A stretch of DNA of 64,000 bases from Comamonas antarctica (GTDB taxonomy: Bacteria > Pseudomonadota > Gammaproteobacteria > Burkholderiales > Burkholderiaceae_C), in NCBI RefSeq assembly GCF_013363755.1, contig NZ_CP054840.1, positions 262,001 through 326,000 of the forward strand, written 5' to 3'. The translations under genes were made by a program, and so were the position numbers. Within the stretch, counting starts at the first letter, position 1; the number at the start of each line of letters is the position of its first letter. A model generated the notes under the pieces. It searched no databases, was not told the origin of the DNA, and worked only from the letters and a program-made list of their open reading frames with translations. Shown piece after piece: positions 44,448-53,295 of this stretch.

Positions 44448-46442
44448 ATGCATAAAAAGGGCACGGCCGCGCCGGCTTGGCCATATTGGATCCTGGCGCT
44501 GTACACGCTGACTGCGCTGGTATGGCTGGCGGGCAGCGAAAGCCTGCTGCTGCATTGGACCCAGGACCCGGCGCAGATCGCGCGCTGGAAGGACTGGCAG
44601 GGCTATGTCTCGATCCTGCTGAACGCGCTGATGGGCGGCTGGCTGCTGCAGCGCCTGCTGCGCTCGGAGGCGGTGCGGCGCGCCGCGCTCGAGCGCCGCG
44701 CGCTGCGCCGGCGCGCCGAGAACGCGCGCCAGCGGCTCGCCGCGACCGTGGTCGACAACACCATCGAGGGCGTGGTGGTCACCGATGCCAACAGCGTCAT
44801 CCTGTCGGTGAACGCGGCGTTCACGCGCGTGCTGGGCTATACCGAACAGGAAATGCTGGGCCAGACGCCGCGCATGTTCAAGTCGGGCCGGCACGGCCAG
44901 GATTTCTACGACGCGATGTGGGACAGCATGCGGCGCACCGGCCACTGGCAGGGCGAGATCTGGAACCGGCGCAAGAACGGCGAGGTGTTTCCCGAGCGCA
45001 TGTCGCTGAGCGCGGTGTACGACAGCACGGACCGCATCACGCATTACGTCTGCATGTTCACCGACATCACCGCCGAGAAGGCGCAGCAAAAGCGCCTCGA
45101 ATACCTCGCGCGCAAGGACCCGCTGACCGGCCTGGACAACCGGGCCTGGTTTGTCGAGCGGCTGGAGGAGGCGCTCGCGGCCAGCACCGCCGAGTCGCGC
45201 AAACTCGCGGTCCTGCTGATCAATATCAACCGGCTGCGCGATTTCAACGACAGCTACGGCCATGCCGTGGGCGACCAGGTGCTGTGCCATGTCGCCACGC
45301 GCGTGCAGGCCGCGCTGCGCCCGGGCGACCTGATCGGGCGCATGACGGGCGACGAGATCGCGGTGGCCGCGCGCGACCTGGGCAACGAAGTCGATGCGGC
45401 GCAGCTGGCCCAGCGGCTGATCGCAGCCGCGGCCGAGCCCTGGCACCTGCCCGACGGCATGGAGATGCGCGCCAGCGTGAGCATCGGCATGAGCCTCTAT
45501 CCGCACCATGCGGCCACGGCCGAAGCCCTGCTGCAGGGCGCGCATTCGGCGGTCTATGTGGCCAAGCAGCACAGCGGCGCCGATGCCTGGTGCTTCTTCC
45601 AGGAAGACATGACCCAGGCCGCGCGCGAACGGCTGGAGCTCGAGGCCCGGCTGCGCCAGGCGCTGGGCGAAGGCCATCTGCAGCTGTACTACCAGCCGCA
45701 GGTCGACATCGCCACGGGCCGCCTCACGGGTGCCGAAGCGCTGCTGCGCTGGCTCGATCCGGTCGAGGGGCTGATTTCTCCGGCGCGCTTCATCCCGATT
45801 GCCGAAAGCTCGGGCGTGATCGGCCCGATGGGCGAGTGGGTGATCCGCGAAACCTGCGCGCAGGGACGGCGCTGGCGCGACCTGGGGCTGCCCGAGATCA
45901 CGCTGGCGGTGAATGTCTCATTGCACCAGTTCCTGCTCACGGACATCGTCGGCTGCACGCAGGCGGCGCTGGCCGATGCGGACTTCCCGGCCGCGCTGTT
46001 CGAACTCGAGATCACCGAAAGCGCGCTGGCGCAGCAGCCCGAGGAGGCGCTGCAGGTGCTGCGCCGGCTGAGCAGCCTGGGCCTGCGCCTGGCCATCGAC
46101 GACTTCGGCACCGGCTACTCCTCGCTGGCCCATCTCAAGCGCTTTCCCATCGACGTGCTGAAGATCGACCAGGGTTTCATCCGCGACATCCCGCAAAGCG
46201 CCGACGACATGGCGATCAGCGCGGCCGTGATTGCCATGGGCCACAGCATGGGCCTCACGGTGCTGGCCGAGGGCGTCGAGACCGCCGCGCAGCTGGACTT
46301 CCTGCGCGCGCGCGGCTGCGACCATTTCCAGGGCTACTTCTGCAGCCGGCCGCTGCCTGCCGACGCGTTCGAGCAGTTGCTGCGCGACAGCCGCGACCGG
46401 CCGCTGGTGGCGTTGGCCCCGGCAGGTTCGGACGCCGCATGA
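44448..46442 (+). CDS. Membrane PAS-GGDEF-EAL protein, probable c-di-GMP phosphodiesterase
   Basis: The 664-residue protein has two N-terminal transmembrane helices (about 12-32 and 45-65) and a PAS domain (about 95-215: TDANSVILSVNAAFTRVLGYTEQEMLG). The GGDEF-like domain (225-385) has TGDEI at 300-304 in place of GGDEF, so cyclase activity is doubtful. The EAL domain has EALLRW (430-435), ELEITESA, DDFGTGYSSL, LKIDQGFIR, AEGVET and QGYFCSRPL, so phosphodiesterase activity is expected. TGAGGAAATAC precedes the ATG. The stop overlaps the next start. Confidence 0.9.
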   Translation: MHKKGTAAPAWPYWILALYTLTALVWLAGSESLLLHWTQDPAQIARWKDWQGYVSILLNALMGGWLLQRLLRSEAVRRAALERRALRRRAENARQRLAATVVDNTIEGVVVTDANSVILSVNAAFTRVLGYTEQEMLGQTPRMFKSGRHGQDFYDAMWDSMRRTGHWQGEIWNRRKNGEVFPERMSLSAVYDSTDRITHYVCMFTDITAEKAQQKRLEYLARKDPLTGLDNRAWFVERLEEALAASTAESRKLAVLLININRLRDFNDSYGHAVGDQVLCHVATRVQAALRPGDLIGRMTGDEIAVAARDLGNEVDAAQLAQRLIAAAAEPWHLPDGMEMRASVSIGMSLYPHHAATAEALLQGAHSAVYVAKQHSGADAWCFFQEDMTQAARERLELEARLRQALGEGHLQLYYQPQVDIATGRLTGAEALLRWLDPVEGLISPARFIPIAESSGVIGPMGEWVIRETCAQGRRWRDLGLPEITLAVNVSLHQFLLTDIVGCTQAALADADFPAALFELEITESALAQQPEEALQVLRRLSSLGLRLAIDDFGTGYSSLAHLKRFPIDVLKIDQGFIRDIPQSADDMAISAAVIAMGHSMGLTVLAEGVETAAQLDFLRARGCDHFQGYFCSRPLPADAFEQLLRDSRDRPLVALAPAGSDAA

Positions 46443-47500
46443 TGCGCCTGCATTTTCCGTTGCGCGTGCTGCTGACCGCGGCTGGCGCCTGGGCCGCGGC
46501 CCAGCTGTGCCTGTGGTGGAACACGCCGCTGCCCTGGATGCTGGGCCCGCTGATCGCGACCTCGCTGGCCTCGATGGGCGGTGCGCCCACGGCCAGCTGG
46601 GGCATGGCGCGCAATGCCGCGCAATGGACCATCGGCGCGGCGCTGGGGCTTTATTTCACGCCCTCGGTGACCGCGCTGGTGGCCAGCATGTGGTGGGCCA
46701 TCGTGCTGGGCATTGCCTTCGCGCTGCTGCTGGGCTGGCTGTTCGGCGCCTGGCTGTACCGCGTGCATGCGCCGCGCATGCCCGGGGTGCCGGCGCAGGA
46801 GCTGCGCGCCACCTGCTATTTCGCCGGCGCCATTGGCGCGGCATCGGAGATGACGCTGCTGTCGGAGCGCGAGAACGCGCGCACCGAACTGGTCGCATCG
46901 AGCCACAGCCTGCGGCTGGTGATCGTCACGGTGGTGATTCCGTTTGCGCTGCAGTGGAGCGGCCTGCATGGCATCGGCGCGTGGGGCGCGGCGCGCGTGG
47001 TGCATATGCCGGGCCTGGCGCTGCTGGTGCTGTGCACCGGCCTGGGTGCCTGGCTGATGCTGCGCTTGAAGCGCGCCAACCCCTGGTTCCTGGGTGCGCT
47101 GCTGGCCTCGATGGGCCTGGCGATGTCGGGGCTGGAGCTGTCGGCCGTGCCCCAGCCGATGATGAATGCGGCGCAGCTGCTGATCGGCGTGAGCCTGGGC
47201 GTGCGCTTCAAGCGCGATTTCCTGCGCACCGCGCCGGCGTGGCTGGGCACGGTGGCCGCGGGCAGCCTGGTGCTGATGGCGCTGTGCGCGGCGTTTGCGG
47301 CGGCCATGGCCTGGGCCACGCAACTGCCCTGGGTCACCATGGTGCTGGCCACGGCGCCCGGCGGCATTGCCGAAATGGCGATCACCGCCAAGGTGCTGCA
47401 GCTGGGCGTGCCGGTGGTCACGGCGCTGCAGGTCTGCCGGCTGATGGCGGTGCTGCTGCTGGTGGAGCCTATGTACCGCTGGCTCTACAAGCGTGCCTAG
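46439..47500 (+). CDS. AbrB-family membrane protein (formerly ammonia monooxygenase-like)
   Basis: The 353-residue protein is very hydrophobic with about ten transmembrane helices in two repeated halves. Visible family motifs are NTPLPWMLGPLIATSLASMGG near the N-terminus and VTMVLATAPGGIAEMAITAKVL near residue 300. Transport or regulatory function is unknown. The start overlaps the EAL gene stop (ATGATG), so the two are coupled. The stop overlaps the convergent DUF3567 gene by four bases. Confidence 0.82.
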   Translation: MMRLHFPLRVLLTAAGAWAAAQLCLWWNTPLPWMLGPLIATSLASMGGAPTASWGMARNAAQWTIGAALGLYFTPSVTALVASMWWAIVLGIAFALLLGWLFGAWLYRVHAPRMPGVPAQELRATCYFAGAIGAASEMTLLSERENARTELVASSHSLRLVIVTVVIPFALQWSGLHGIGAWGAARVVHMPGLALLVLCTGLGAWLMLRLKRANPWFLGALLASMGLAMSGLELSAVPQPMMNAAQLLIGVSLGVRFKRDFLRTAPAWLGTVAAGSLVLMALCAAFAAAMAWATQLPWVTMVLATAPGGIAEMAITAKVLQLGVPVVTALQVCRLMAVLLLVEPMYRWLYKRA

Positions 47501-47802
47501 TGGACCAGGACGGGGTTCTGCGCCAGGCCGGCATAGCTGTCCAGCGTGCTCTCGACCTCTTCCTGCGTGGGAGTCTGCTGCTGCCAGGCGAGGATGATCT
47601 TCTGGAACATCTCGGCCCAGGAGCCGTCGAGATAGACCTCCTTGCCCGAGCGCTTGTCGACGATCTCGAAGCCGTGGCGCGGCATCTGGATCTCGGAGCT
47701 GGCCAGCGTATCGGTGGGTGCGGTTTCGCCTTCGGCCATGGTCGGCAGGTCGGGCCGGATGTGGAGCACCGCAAAAGTGTCGGAGTCGTATAGCGTTTGC
47801 AT
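47497..47802 (-). CDS. DUF3567 family protein
   Basis: The 101-residue protein is of a small betaproteobacterial family with no known function. Visible features are the N-terminal MQTLYDSDTFAVLHI and the middle RHGFEIVDKRSGKEVYLDGSWAEMFQ. It is acidic and soluble with no signal peptide. The start is the ATG after a G-rich ribosome-binding site (GGGGGGATCACC on the minus strand); an upstream frame extension is rejected. Its last four bases overlap the convergent AbrB-type gene. Confidence 0.82.
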   Translation of the reverse strand: MQTLYDSDTFAVLHIRPDLPTMAEGETAPTDTLASSEIQMPRHGFEIVDKRSGKEVYLDGSWAEMFQKIILAWQQQTPTQEEVESTLDSYAGLAQNPVLVH

Positions 47803-47949
47803 GGTGATCCCCCCTGGTTGCAAAGTCTGCTGTTGTGCAGCATATGGCGACGCAATGGCAGACTTCAAGCGCTGCCCGCGGAGCCGCAGGCATCAGGCGC
47901 TTGAGCCCAGTATTCCACGGATCGCTTGCGCCTGCGCTGCCTGGCAGTA

Positions 47950-49056
47950 CTAAGGCGCCGCATGGGCTTGTAGGCGCAGGTCGGCAAAGTCGCCGTTCGC
48001 CTGCGTCAGCCGGATGCGGGCCGGCAGATAGCCCAGGCCCGGCGCGAGCCACAGCGTGCCCTGCTGGTCGCCGGCATGGCGCGGCAGGCGCTCGATGCGC
48101 AGCGCCGGCACTGCGCCCACGGGCAGCTCCAGGGTCTCGCTGTCATGCACGCGAAAGGTCCAGCGTTCGGCATCGTTGCTGCCGACGGTGGTGAAGCCGA
48201 TCTGGCTGCCGGGCGGATAGCGTTCGGGCGCCGCGGCCACCAGTGCCGCGAGCTGGAAGAACACGCTGAGCCGGTCCTGCGCGCCCGGGCCGATGGCGGC
48301 GGGTGCCGCGGCGGGCGTGAAGCGCGCCTGTCCCGCAGCAAAGTCGAGTTCGGCGGATTTTTCGCTGCGGCCCAGGTCGGTGAAGCGCTGCGGCACCAGG
48401 CCGGCGGCCGTGACCTGTCCGCTGCTGGTCTGCGCGCGCGTGCCGATCAGGAAGGCCTTGATCTGCTGGCGCAGCGCGTAATGCCGGCCGTCGTGCTGCC
48501 ACAGCAGCTCGGCGCTGGCGTGGTAGTTGAAGCGCTTGGCCTGGCCCGAGACATCGAAGGACAGCCGCGCGGGCGGGGGCAGTTGCACGCTGGCGGGGAC
48601 TTCGGCCGCCGCGGCCGCATCGGAGGGGGGTGCTTCAGCTGCCGCCACCTCGACCGGCTCGGCGGCGGGTGCTTGCACCGCGGGCGGCTCCGGCACCGCG
48701 GGTTCGCCCGGAGCCGCTTCGGCGCGGCTTTCCTGCGCTGCCGCGGGCACTTCTTCTTCGGCCGGCGCAGCAGCCGGCGCGAGCGGCGCGGGCGCGGCCA
48801 CTGGCTTCGGCTTGGGCTTGGGTTTGGGTTTGGGTTTGGGCTGCGGCGCGGGGACCGGTGTGGCCGCAGGTGCAGGCGCAGGCGCCGCAGCCACTGGCGC
48901 GGGCGGCGCAATGCTGCGCGTCATGAACGCCGGCGCGGCCGCCTCGACCGGCGCGGCGGCCGCGGCGGCGCCGGTCCATGCGGGCAACTGCCACAGCAGC
49001 CAGCCATGCGCGGCCAGCACGCCGGCGGTCAGGGGCAGCAGCACGCGCTTTTGCAT
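47950..49056 (-). CDS. DUF3108 protein with a TonB-like Pro-Lys spacer
   Basis: The 368-residue protein has an N-terminal hydrophobic anchor (4-24: VLLPLTAGVLAAHGWLLWQL). A long Pro/Ala/Lys/Glu-rich spacer (about 35-165) follows, which includes alternating Pro-Lys. The C-terminal DUF3108 beta domain runs from about 170 to 368 (SFDVSGQAKRFNYHASAELLWQHDGRHYALRQQIKAF). The layout is anchor, periplasm-spanning spacer, then envelope domain, which resembles TonB in plan but not in its C-terminal domain. Function unknown. It lies six bases after the IclR gene on the same strand. Confidence 0.8.
   Translation of the reverse strand: MQKRVLLPLTAGVLAAHGWLLWQLPAWTGAAAAAAPVEAAAPAFMTRSIAPPAPVAAAPAPAPAATPVPAPQPKPKPKPKPKPKPVAAPAPLAPAAAPAEEEVPAAAQESRAEAAPGEPAVPEPPAVQAPAAEPVEVAAAEAPPSDAAAAAEVPASVQLPPPARLSFDVSGQAKRFNYHASAELLWQHDGRHYALRQQIKAFLIGTRAQTSSGQVTAAGLVPQRFTDLGRSEKSAELDFAAGQARFTPAAAPAAIGPGAQDRLSVFFQLAALVAAAPERYPPGSQIGFTTVGSNDAERWTFRVHDSETLELPVGAVPALRIERLPRHAGDQQGTLWLAPGLGYLPARIRLTQANGDFADLRLQAHAAP
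48803..48844 (-). repeat. Hexanucleotide tract encoding alternating Pro-Lys
   Basis: About seven six-base units (GGCTTG/GGTTTG on the plus strand) encode consecutive Pro-Lys dipeptides in the DUF3108 protein. Unit-size changes would keep frame and alter spacer length. Confidence 0.8.
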
Positions 49057-49062
49057 GGCGCT

Positions 49063-49845
49063 TCAGTCGGGACTGTGGCCCAGATCGGCCGACAGCTGCC
49101 GCGCCGTGGCGCGCAGGGCGGTGTCGATGGCGCCGCCATAGGCCGGATCGAAGGTCGCGATCGACCCCAGCGTCGTGATGCCCATCACCAGATGGCCCGA
49201 GGAGTCGAACACCGGCGTGCAGAACGCGACGATGCCCGGCAGCAGCGTGTCGACCACGCGCGCCGTGCCATGGGCGCGCACTTCGGCCAGCAGGGCGCGC
49301 AAGTCCTTTTGATTCAGCGGCAGGTCGGTGCGGCCGGTCTGCTGCGCACGCTGCATCTCGGCGTTCAGCATGCCCTGCGTCAATTCCGCGGGCAGGTAGG
49401 CGGCAAAGCAGCGGCCCGTGGCCGAGGACAGCAGCGGCATCACATCGCCCAGGCGCAGGTTGGCCGTGACCGACTGCGCCGATTCCTCCCAATGCACCAC
49501 CGTCGGGCCGTGGTTGCCCCAGACGGCCAGTGCCACGGTGTGCTGCAGCGCCTCGAGCAGCGCCGGCATGCGCTCGCGCGCGAGCCGCACCGGGTCGAGC
49601 CGCGTCAGCGCCGCCAGGCCCAGCTTGAGGCTGGCGGGGCCCAGGTCATAGCGCGAAGTGCGCGGATCCTGCGTGACCAGGCCCAGGCGCTGGAAGCTCA
49701 CCAGATAGCGGTGCGCCTTGGCCGCGCTCATGCCGGCGGCGGCCGCGGCTTCCTTGAGCATCAGCGGCGCGCGCGCCTGCGCCAGGCCGTCGAGCAATGC
49801 GAAACCAACCTCGACCGACTGTATGCCTGCGCGTTCCTTTTCCAT
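49063..49845 (-). CDS. IclR-family transcriptional regulator
   Basis: The 260-residue protein has an N-terminal winged HTH (VEVGFALLDGLAQARAPLMLKEAAAAAGMSAAKAHRYLVSFQRLGLV) and a C-terminal GAF-like effector domain (about 85-255). It is divergent from the fumarylacetoacetate-hydrolase-family gene, and a perfect inverted repeat in the shared 108-base spacer is its likely operator. Such regulators usually respond to aromatic or hydroxyacid intermediates. The ATG at 49845 is chosen; a GTG two codons upstream is possible. Confidence 0.88.
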   Translation of the reverse strand: MEKERAGIQSVEVGFALLDGLAQARAPLMLKEAAAAAGMSAAKAHRYLVSFQRLGLVTQDPRTSRYDLGPASLKLGLAALTRLDPVRLARERMPALLEALQHTVALAVWGNHGPTVVHWEESAQSVTANLRLGDVMPLLSSATGRCFAAYLPAELTQGMLNAEMQRAQQTGRTDLPLNQKDLRALLAEVRAHGTARVVDTLLPGIVAFCTPVFDSSGHLVMGITTLGSIATFDPAYGGAIDTALRATARQLSADLGHSPD

Positions 49846-49873
49846 GTGCACTAAAATCCACTCGTTTTGTTTA

Positions 49874-49889
49874 GGTAAACTGATTTACC
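49874..49889. promoter_or_regulatory. Candidate IclR operator
   Basis: GGTAAACTGATTTACC has perfect six-base arms around CTGA. It lies in an AT-rich spacer, 28 bases before the IclR start codon and 64 bases before the divergent enzyme gene. Confidence 0.6.
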
Positions 49890-49953
49890 CTATCGTAATT
49901 CCATGGCTGCCCTTGCCGGCAGCTTTTGTCCCTGTCATCCAAGTTCCAGTCCC

Positions 49954-50970
49954 ATGAAACTCGCTACTTACAAAGACGGCTCGCGCGACGGCCAACTGGT
50001 GGTTGTGTCCCGCGATCTGAGCCAGGCCCATTATGCGACCGGCATTGCCAGCCGCATGCAGCAGGTGCTGGACGACTGGACCTTCATGGCGCCGCAGCTG
50101 CAGGACCTGTACCAGCAGCTCAACGCGGGCAAGGCGCCACATGCGTTTGCGTTCAATCCCGAGCAGTGCATGGCGCCGCTGCCGCGCGCCTACCAGTGGG
50201 CCGACGGTTCGGCCTATCTGAACCATGTGGAGCTGGTGCGCAAGGCGCGCAACTCCGAGGTGCCGGCCACGTTCTACACCGACCCGCTGATGTACCAGGG
50301 CGGCGCCGACGATTTCATCGGCCCCTGCGATGACGTGGTCGTGCCCAGCGAAGCCATGGGCATCGACTTCGAGGCCGAGATCGCCGTGGTCACGGGCGAT
50401 GTGCCCATGGGCAGCACGCCCGCGCAGGCGCTGCAGGGCATCCGCCTGGTGATGCTGGCCAACGACGTGTCGCTGCGCAACCTGATCCCGGCCGAGCTGG
50501 CCAAGGGCTTCGGCTTCTTCCAGAGCAAGCCGGCCACGGCCTTCAGCCCGGTGGCGGTGACGCTTGACGAGCTGGGCAACGCCTGGGATGCGGGCCGGCT
50601 GCATCTCACGCTGCAGTCGATCTGGAACGGCCGCAAGGTCGGCATGTGCGATGCCGGCCCCGAGATGACCTTCCACTTCGGCGAGCTGATCGCCCACATC
50701 TGCAAGACGCGCAACGTGCGCGCCGGCAGCATCGTCGGCAGCGGCACCGTGAGCAACAAGGGCGTGGGCGAGGGCAGCGCCATGCAGTGGCCCAAGGGCT
50801 ATAGCTGCATTGCCGAGAAACGCTGCATCGAGACCATCCAGACCGGCCAGCCCGTGACCGATTTCATGAAGTTCGGCGACACCATCCGCATCGAGATGAA
50901 GGACCGCGACGGCCAGAGCATCTTCGGCGCGATCGACCAGACCATCGTGGCGCCCGGCACCGCCGAGTGA
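49954..50970 (+). CDS. Fumarylacetoacetate hydrolase family enzyme
   Basis: The 338-residue protein has the FAH fold core: DDVVVPSEAMGIDFEAEIAVVTGDVP carries the metal-binding acidic residues near 140-155. RLVMLANDVSLRNLIPAELAKGFGFFQSKP and the C-terminal VGSGTVSNKGVGEG also fit. FAH-fold enzymes hydrolyse or decarboxylate acylpyruvates at the end of aromatic or sugar-acid degradation. The substrate is unknown. It heads a likely operon with a Bug receptor and a YqhD-like reductase under divergent IclR control. The ATG at 49954 is the first giving the usual MKLATYKDGSRDG start. Confidence 0.88.
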   Translation: MKLATYKDGSRDGQLVVVSRDLSQAHYATGIASRMQQVLDDWTFMAPQLQDLYQQLNAGKAPHAFAFNPEQCMAPLPRAYQWADGSAYLNHVELVRKARNSEVPATFYTDPLMYQGGADDFIGPCDDVVVPSEAMGIDFEAEIAVVTGDVPMGSTPAQALQGIRLVMLANDVSLRNLIPAELAKGFGFFQSKPATAFSPVAVTLDELGNAWDAGRLHLTLQSIWNGRKVGMCDAGPEMTFHFGELIAHICKTRNVRAGSIVGSGTVSNKGVGEGSAMQWPKGYSCIAEKRCIETIQTGQPVTDFMKFGDTIRIEMKDRDGQSIFGAIDQTIVAPGTAE

Positions 50971-51072
50971 CACCGCGGGCGCGCAGGACCGGCACCGCAG
51001 AGTGCCGGCCGGCGCGAACCCTTTCCCGGCCCGAATAGGCGCGGCCGGGTCATTACCCCGGAGACAAGAACC

Positions 51073-52035
51073 ATGGACCGCAGACATTTCCTGGCCGCGC
51101 TCGCAGCGGCCGCCGCGCCGCTGGCGCAGGCGCAGAACTGGCCCGAACAGCCCATCCGCTGGGTCGTGCCCTATCCGCCCGGCGGCGGCACCGACGTGCT
51201 GGCGCGCACCGTCGCCGAGGCCATGCGCCCGGCGCTGGGCCAGAGCATCGTGATCGAGAACAAGCCTGGTGCCTCGACCAACATCGGCGCGCAGCAGGTG
51301 GCCACGGCCCGGCCCGACGGCTATACCATCATGTCGGCCGACAACGCCCTGCTGGCCTACAACGAGCACCTGTTCAGCAAGCTGCCGTTCAGCCCGGAAA
51401 AGGACTTCAGCTATGTCGGCGGCATCAGCCGCTTTCCGCTGGCGCTGGTGGTGCACCCGGATTTCCCGGCCAAGACGCTGCAGGAATTCCTGGCCTATGC
51501 GCGCGCCAACCCCGGCAAGGTCAACTATGCCTCGCCCGGCAATGGCTCGCCGCACCACCTGGCGATGGAGATGTTCAAGGTGCGCACGCGCACTTTCCTC
51601 ACGCACATTCCCTACCGCGGCGCGGCCCCGGCCGTCGCCGACGTGATGGGCGGCCAGGTGCCGTGCATGTTCATCGATCTGGCCGCGGGCCTGCCCATCA
51701 TCCAGTCGGGCAAGCTGCGCGCGCTCGCGATCGGCTCGGCGCAGCGCATTGCGAGCCTGCCGCAGCTGCCCACGCTGGCCGAGGCCGGCGTGCCCAATAC
51801 CGAGGTGTTTGCCTTCCAGGGCGTGCTGGCGCCGAAGAGCCTGCCCGCGCCTCTCGTGCAGCGCCTGAACGCGGAACTCAACAAGGCGCTGGCCAGCCCG
51901 GCCGTCGTCAAGCGCATGCAGGATTTCGGCATGGAAGCGCTGCCCGGCACGCCCGAGCAGTTCCGCGCGATGGCGCGCGCCGAAGCCCGGCGCTGGGGCG
52001 AGATCATTCAACAGGCCGGCATCAAGCTCGACTGA
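51073..52035 (+). CDS. Bug-family tripartite tricarboxylate transporter receptor
   Basis: The 320-residue protein has a short leader with paired arginines (MDRRHFLAALAAAAAPLAQA). The Bug core starts at NWPEQPIRWVVPYPPGGGTDVLAR and continues with VIENKPGASTNIGAQQVATARPDGYT and YASPGNGSPHHLAMEMFK. It probably delivers a carboxylate to a TctAB-type membrane pair encoded elsewhere. It lies 102 bases after the FAH-family gene and is distinct from the first Bug gene at 36 kb. CCCCGGAGACAAGAACC precedes the ATG. Confidence 0.88.
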   Translation: MDRRHFLAALAAAAAPLAQAQNWPEQPIRWVVPYPPGGGTDVLARTVAEAMRPALGQSIVIENKPGASTNIGAQQVATARPDGYTIMSADNALLAYNEHLFSKLPFSPEKDFSYVGGISRFPLALVVHPDFPAKTLQEFLAYARANPGKVNYASPGNGSPHHLAMEMFKVRTRTFLTHIPYRGAAPAVADVMGGQVPCMFIDLAAGLPIIQSGKLRALAIGSAQRIASLPQLPTLAEAGVPNTEVFAFQGVLAPKSLPAPLVQRLNAELNKALASPAVVKRMQDFGMEALPGTPEQFRAMARAEARRWGEIIQQAGIKLD

Positions 52036-52116
52036 GCGTCGCTCTGAGCGCGCGCTCCTGCAAAATGGTGACTGATCGGGGCCAGGCCCCGCAGTCCCAT
52101 TCCAAGGAGAGCCACG

Positions 52117-53289
52117 ATGCTAAATTTCGACTTCAGCAACCCCACGCGCATTGTTTTCGGCGAGGGCGTCATCGCCAAGCTGGGCAAGCTGCTGCCCGAG
52201 GCCGCGCAGGTGCTGATCGTCGTCGGCGGCAGCAGCGCCGAGAAAAACGGCACGCTGGCCGAAGTGCGCGCCGCGCTGGGCACGCGCCGGCATGCGACGT
52301 TCTCGGGCATCGAGCCCAATCCCACGCTGGAGACCGCGATGCGCGCGGTCGCGCAGTTCCAGGACGGCGGTTTCGACTTCCTGCTGGCCGTGGGCGGCGG
52401 CTCGGTGATCGATGCCGTCAAGTTCATTGCCGCGGCCGTGCGCCTGCCCGGCGCCGACCCCGCCGCCGCCTGGGAGCTGGTGCGCAAGGGCGGGCGCGGC
52501 GTGGCCCAGGCCGCGCCGCTGGGCGTGGTGCTGACGCTGCCGGCCACGGGCTCGGAAATGAACAACGGCGGCGTGCTGACGCATGCCGCCGAGGGCGCCA
52601 AGCTGCCGTTCTCCAGCCGCCTGCTGTTCCCGCAGTTCGCGCTGCTCGACCCCACGAAAACCTATACCCTGCCCGCGCGCCAGCTGGCCAACGGCGTGGT
52701 CGATGCGTTCGTGCACACCATGGAGCAGTACCTGACCTACCCGGTGGACGCGCGCGTGCAGGACCGCTTTGCCGAAGGCCTGCTGCAGACGCTGATCGAG
52801 ATCGGCCCGCGCGTGGTGGCCAGCGATACGCCCGACTATGCCGACCGCGCCAACCTGGTCTGGAGCGCGACGCTGGCGCTCAACGGCCTGATCGGCGCGG
52901 GCGTGCCCCAGGACTGGTCCACGCACATGATCGGCCATGAGCTCACGGCGCTGTACGGCATCGACCATGCGCGCACGCTGGCCGTGGTGCTGCCGGCGAT
53001 GATGGACGCGCGCCGCGAGCAAAAGCACGCCAAGCTGCTGCAGTACGCCGAGCGCGTCTGGGGCATCACCGAAGGCTCGGAAGAGGGCCGCATCAACGCC
53101 GCGATCACGCAGACGCGCAACTTCTTCGAGGGCCTGGGCGTGCCCACGCGCCTGTCGGCCTACGACCTCGGCGCCGACGCCGCCGATGCGGTCGTGACGC
53201 AGCTGCAAAAGCACGGCATGGTGGCGCTGTCGGAGCACCGCGACATCGACGCCGCCAAGGCGCGCGAGATCCTGGGTCTTGCGATCTGA
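52117..53289 (+). CDS. Iron-containing alcohol dehydrogenase, YqhD-like aldehyde reductase
   Basis: The 390-residue protein has the group III ADH fold. It starts with MLNFDFSNPTRIVFGEG and has the NADPH-binding VGGGSVIDAVKFIA. Metal ligands Asp196 and His200 lie in NGVVDAFVHTMEQYL, and His270 and His284 in STHMIGHELTALYGIDHARTL. These have the same spacing as the E. coli YqhD ligands (387 residues). YqhD reduces many short aldehydes with NADPH. It is preceded by AAGGAGAGCCACG and probably closes the FAH-Bug-YqhD operon. It converges on the molybdopterin enzyme gene. Confidence 0.88.
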   Translation: MLNFDFSNPTRIVFGEGVIAKLGKLLPEAAQVLIVVGGSSAEKNGTLAEVRAALGTRRHATFSGIEPNPTLETAMRAVAQFQDGGFDFLLAVGGGSVIDAVKFIAAAVRLPGADPAAAWELVRKGGRGVAQAAPLGVVLTLPATGSEMNNGGVLTHAAEGAKLPFSSRLLFPQFALLDPTKTYTLPARQLANGVVDAFVHTMEQYLTYPVDARVQDRFAEGLLQTLIEIGPRVVASDTPDYADRANLVWSATLALNGLIGAGVPQDWSTHMIGHELTALYGIDHARTLAVVLPAMMDARREQKHAKLLQYAERVWGITEGSEEGRINAAITQTRNFFEGLGVPTRLSAYDLGADAADAVVTQLQKHGMVALSEHRDIDAAKAREILGLAI

Positions 53290-53295
53290 GCCGGT

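Noticed and set aside
48803..48844. Phase-variable ON/OFF switch
   Set aside because: The repeat unit is six bases, so gain or loss of units keeps frame and cannot switch the gene off.
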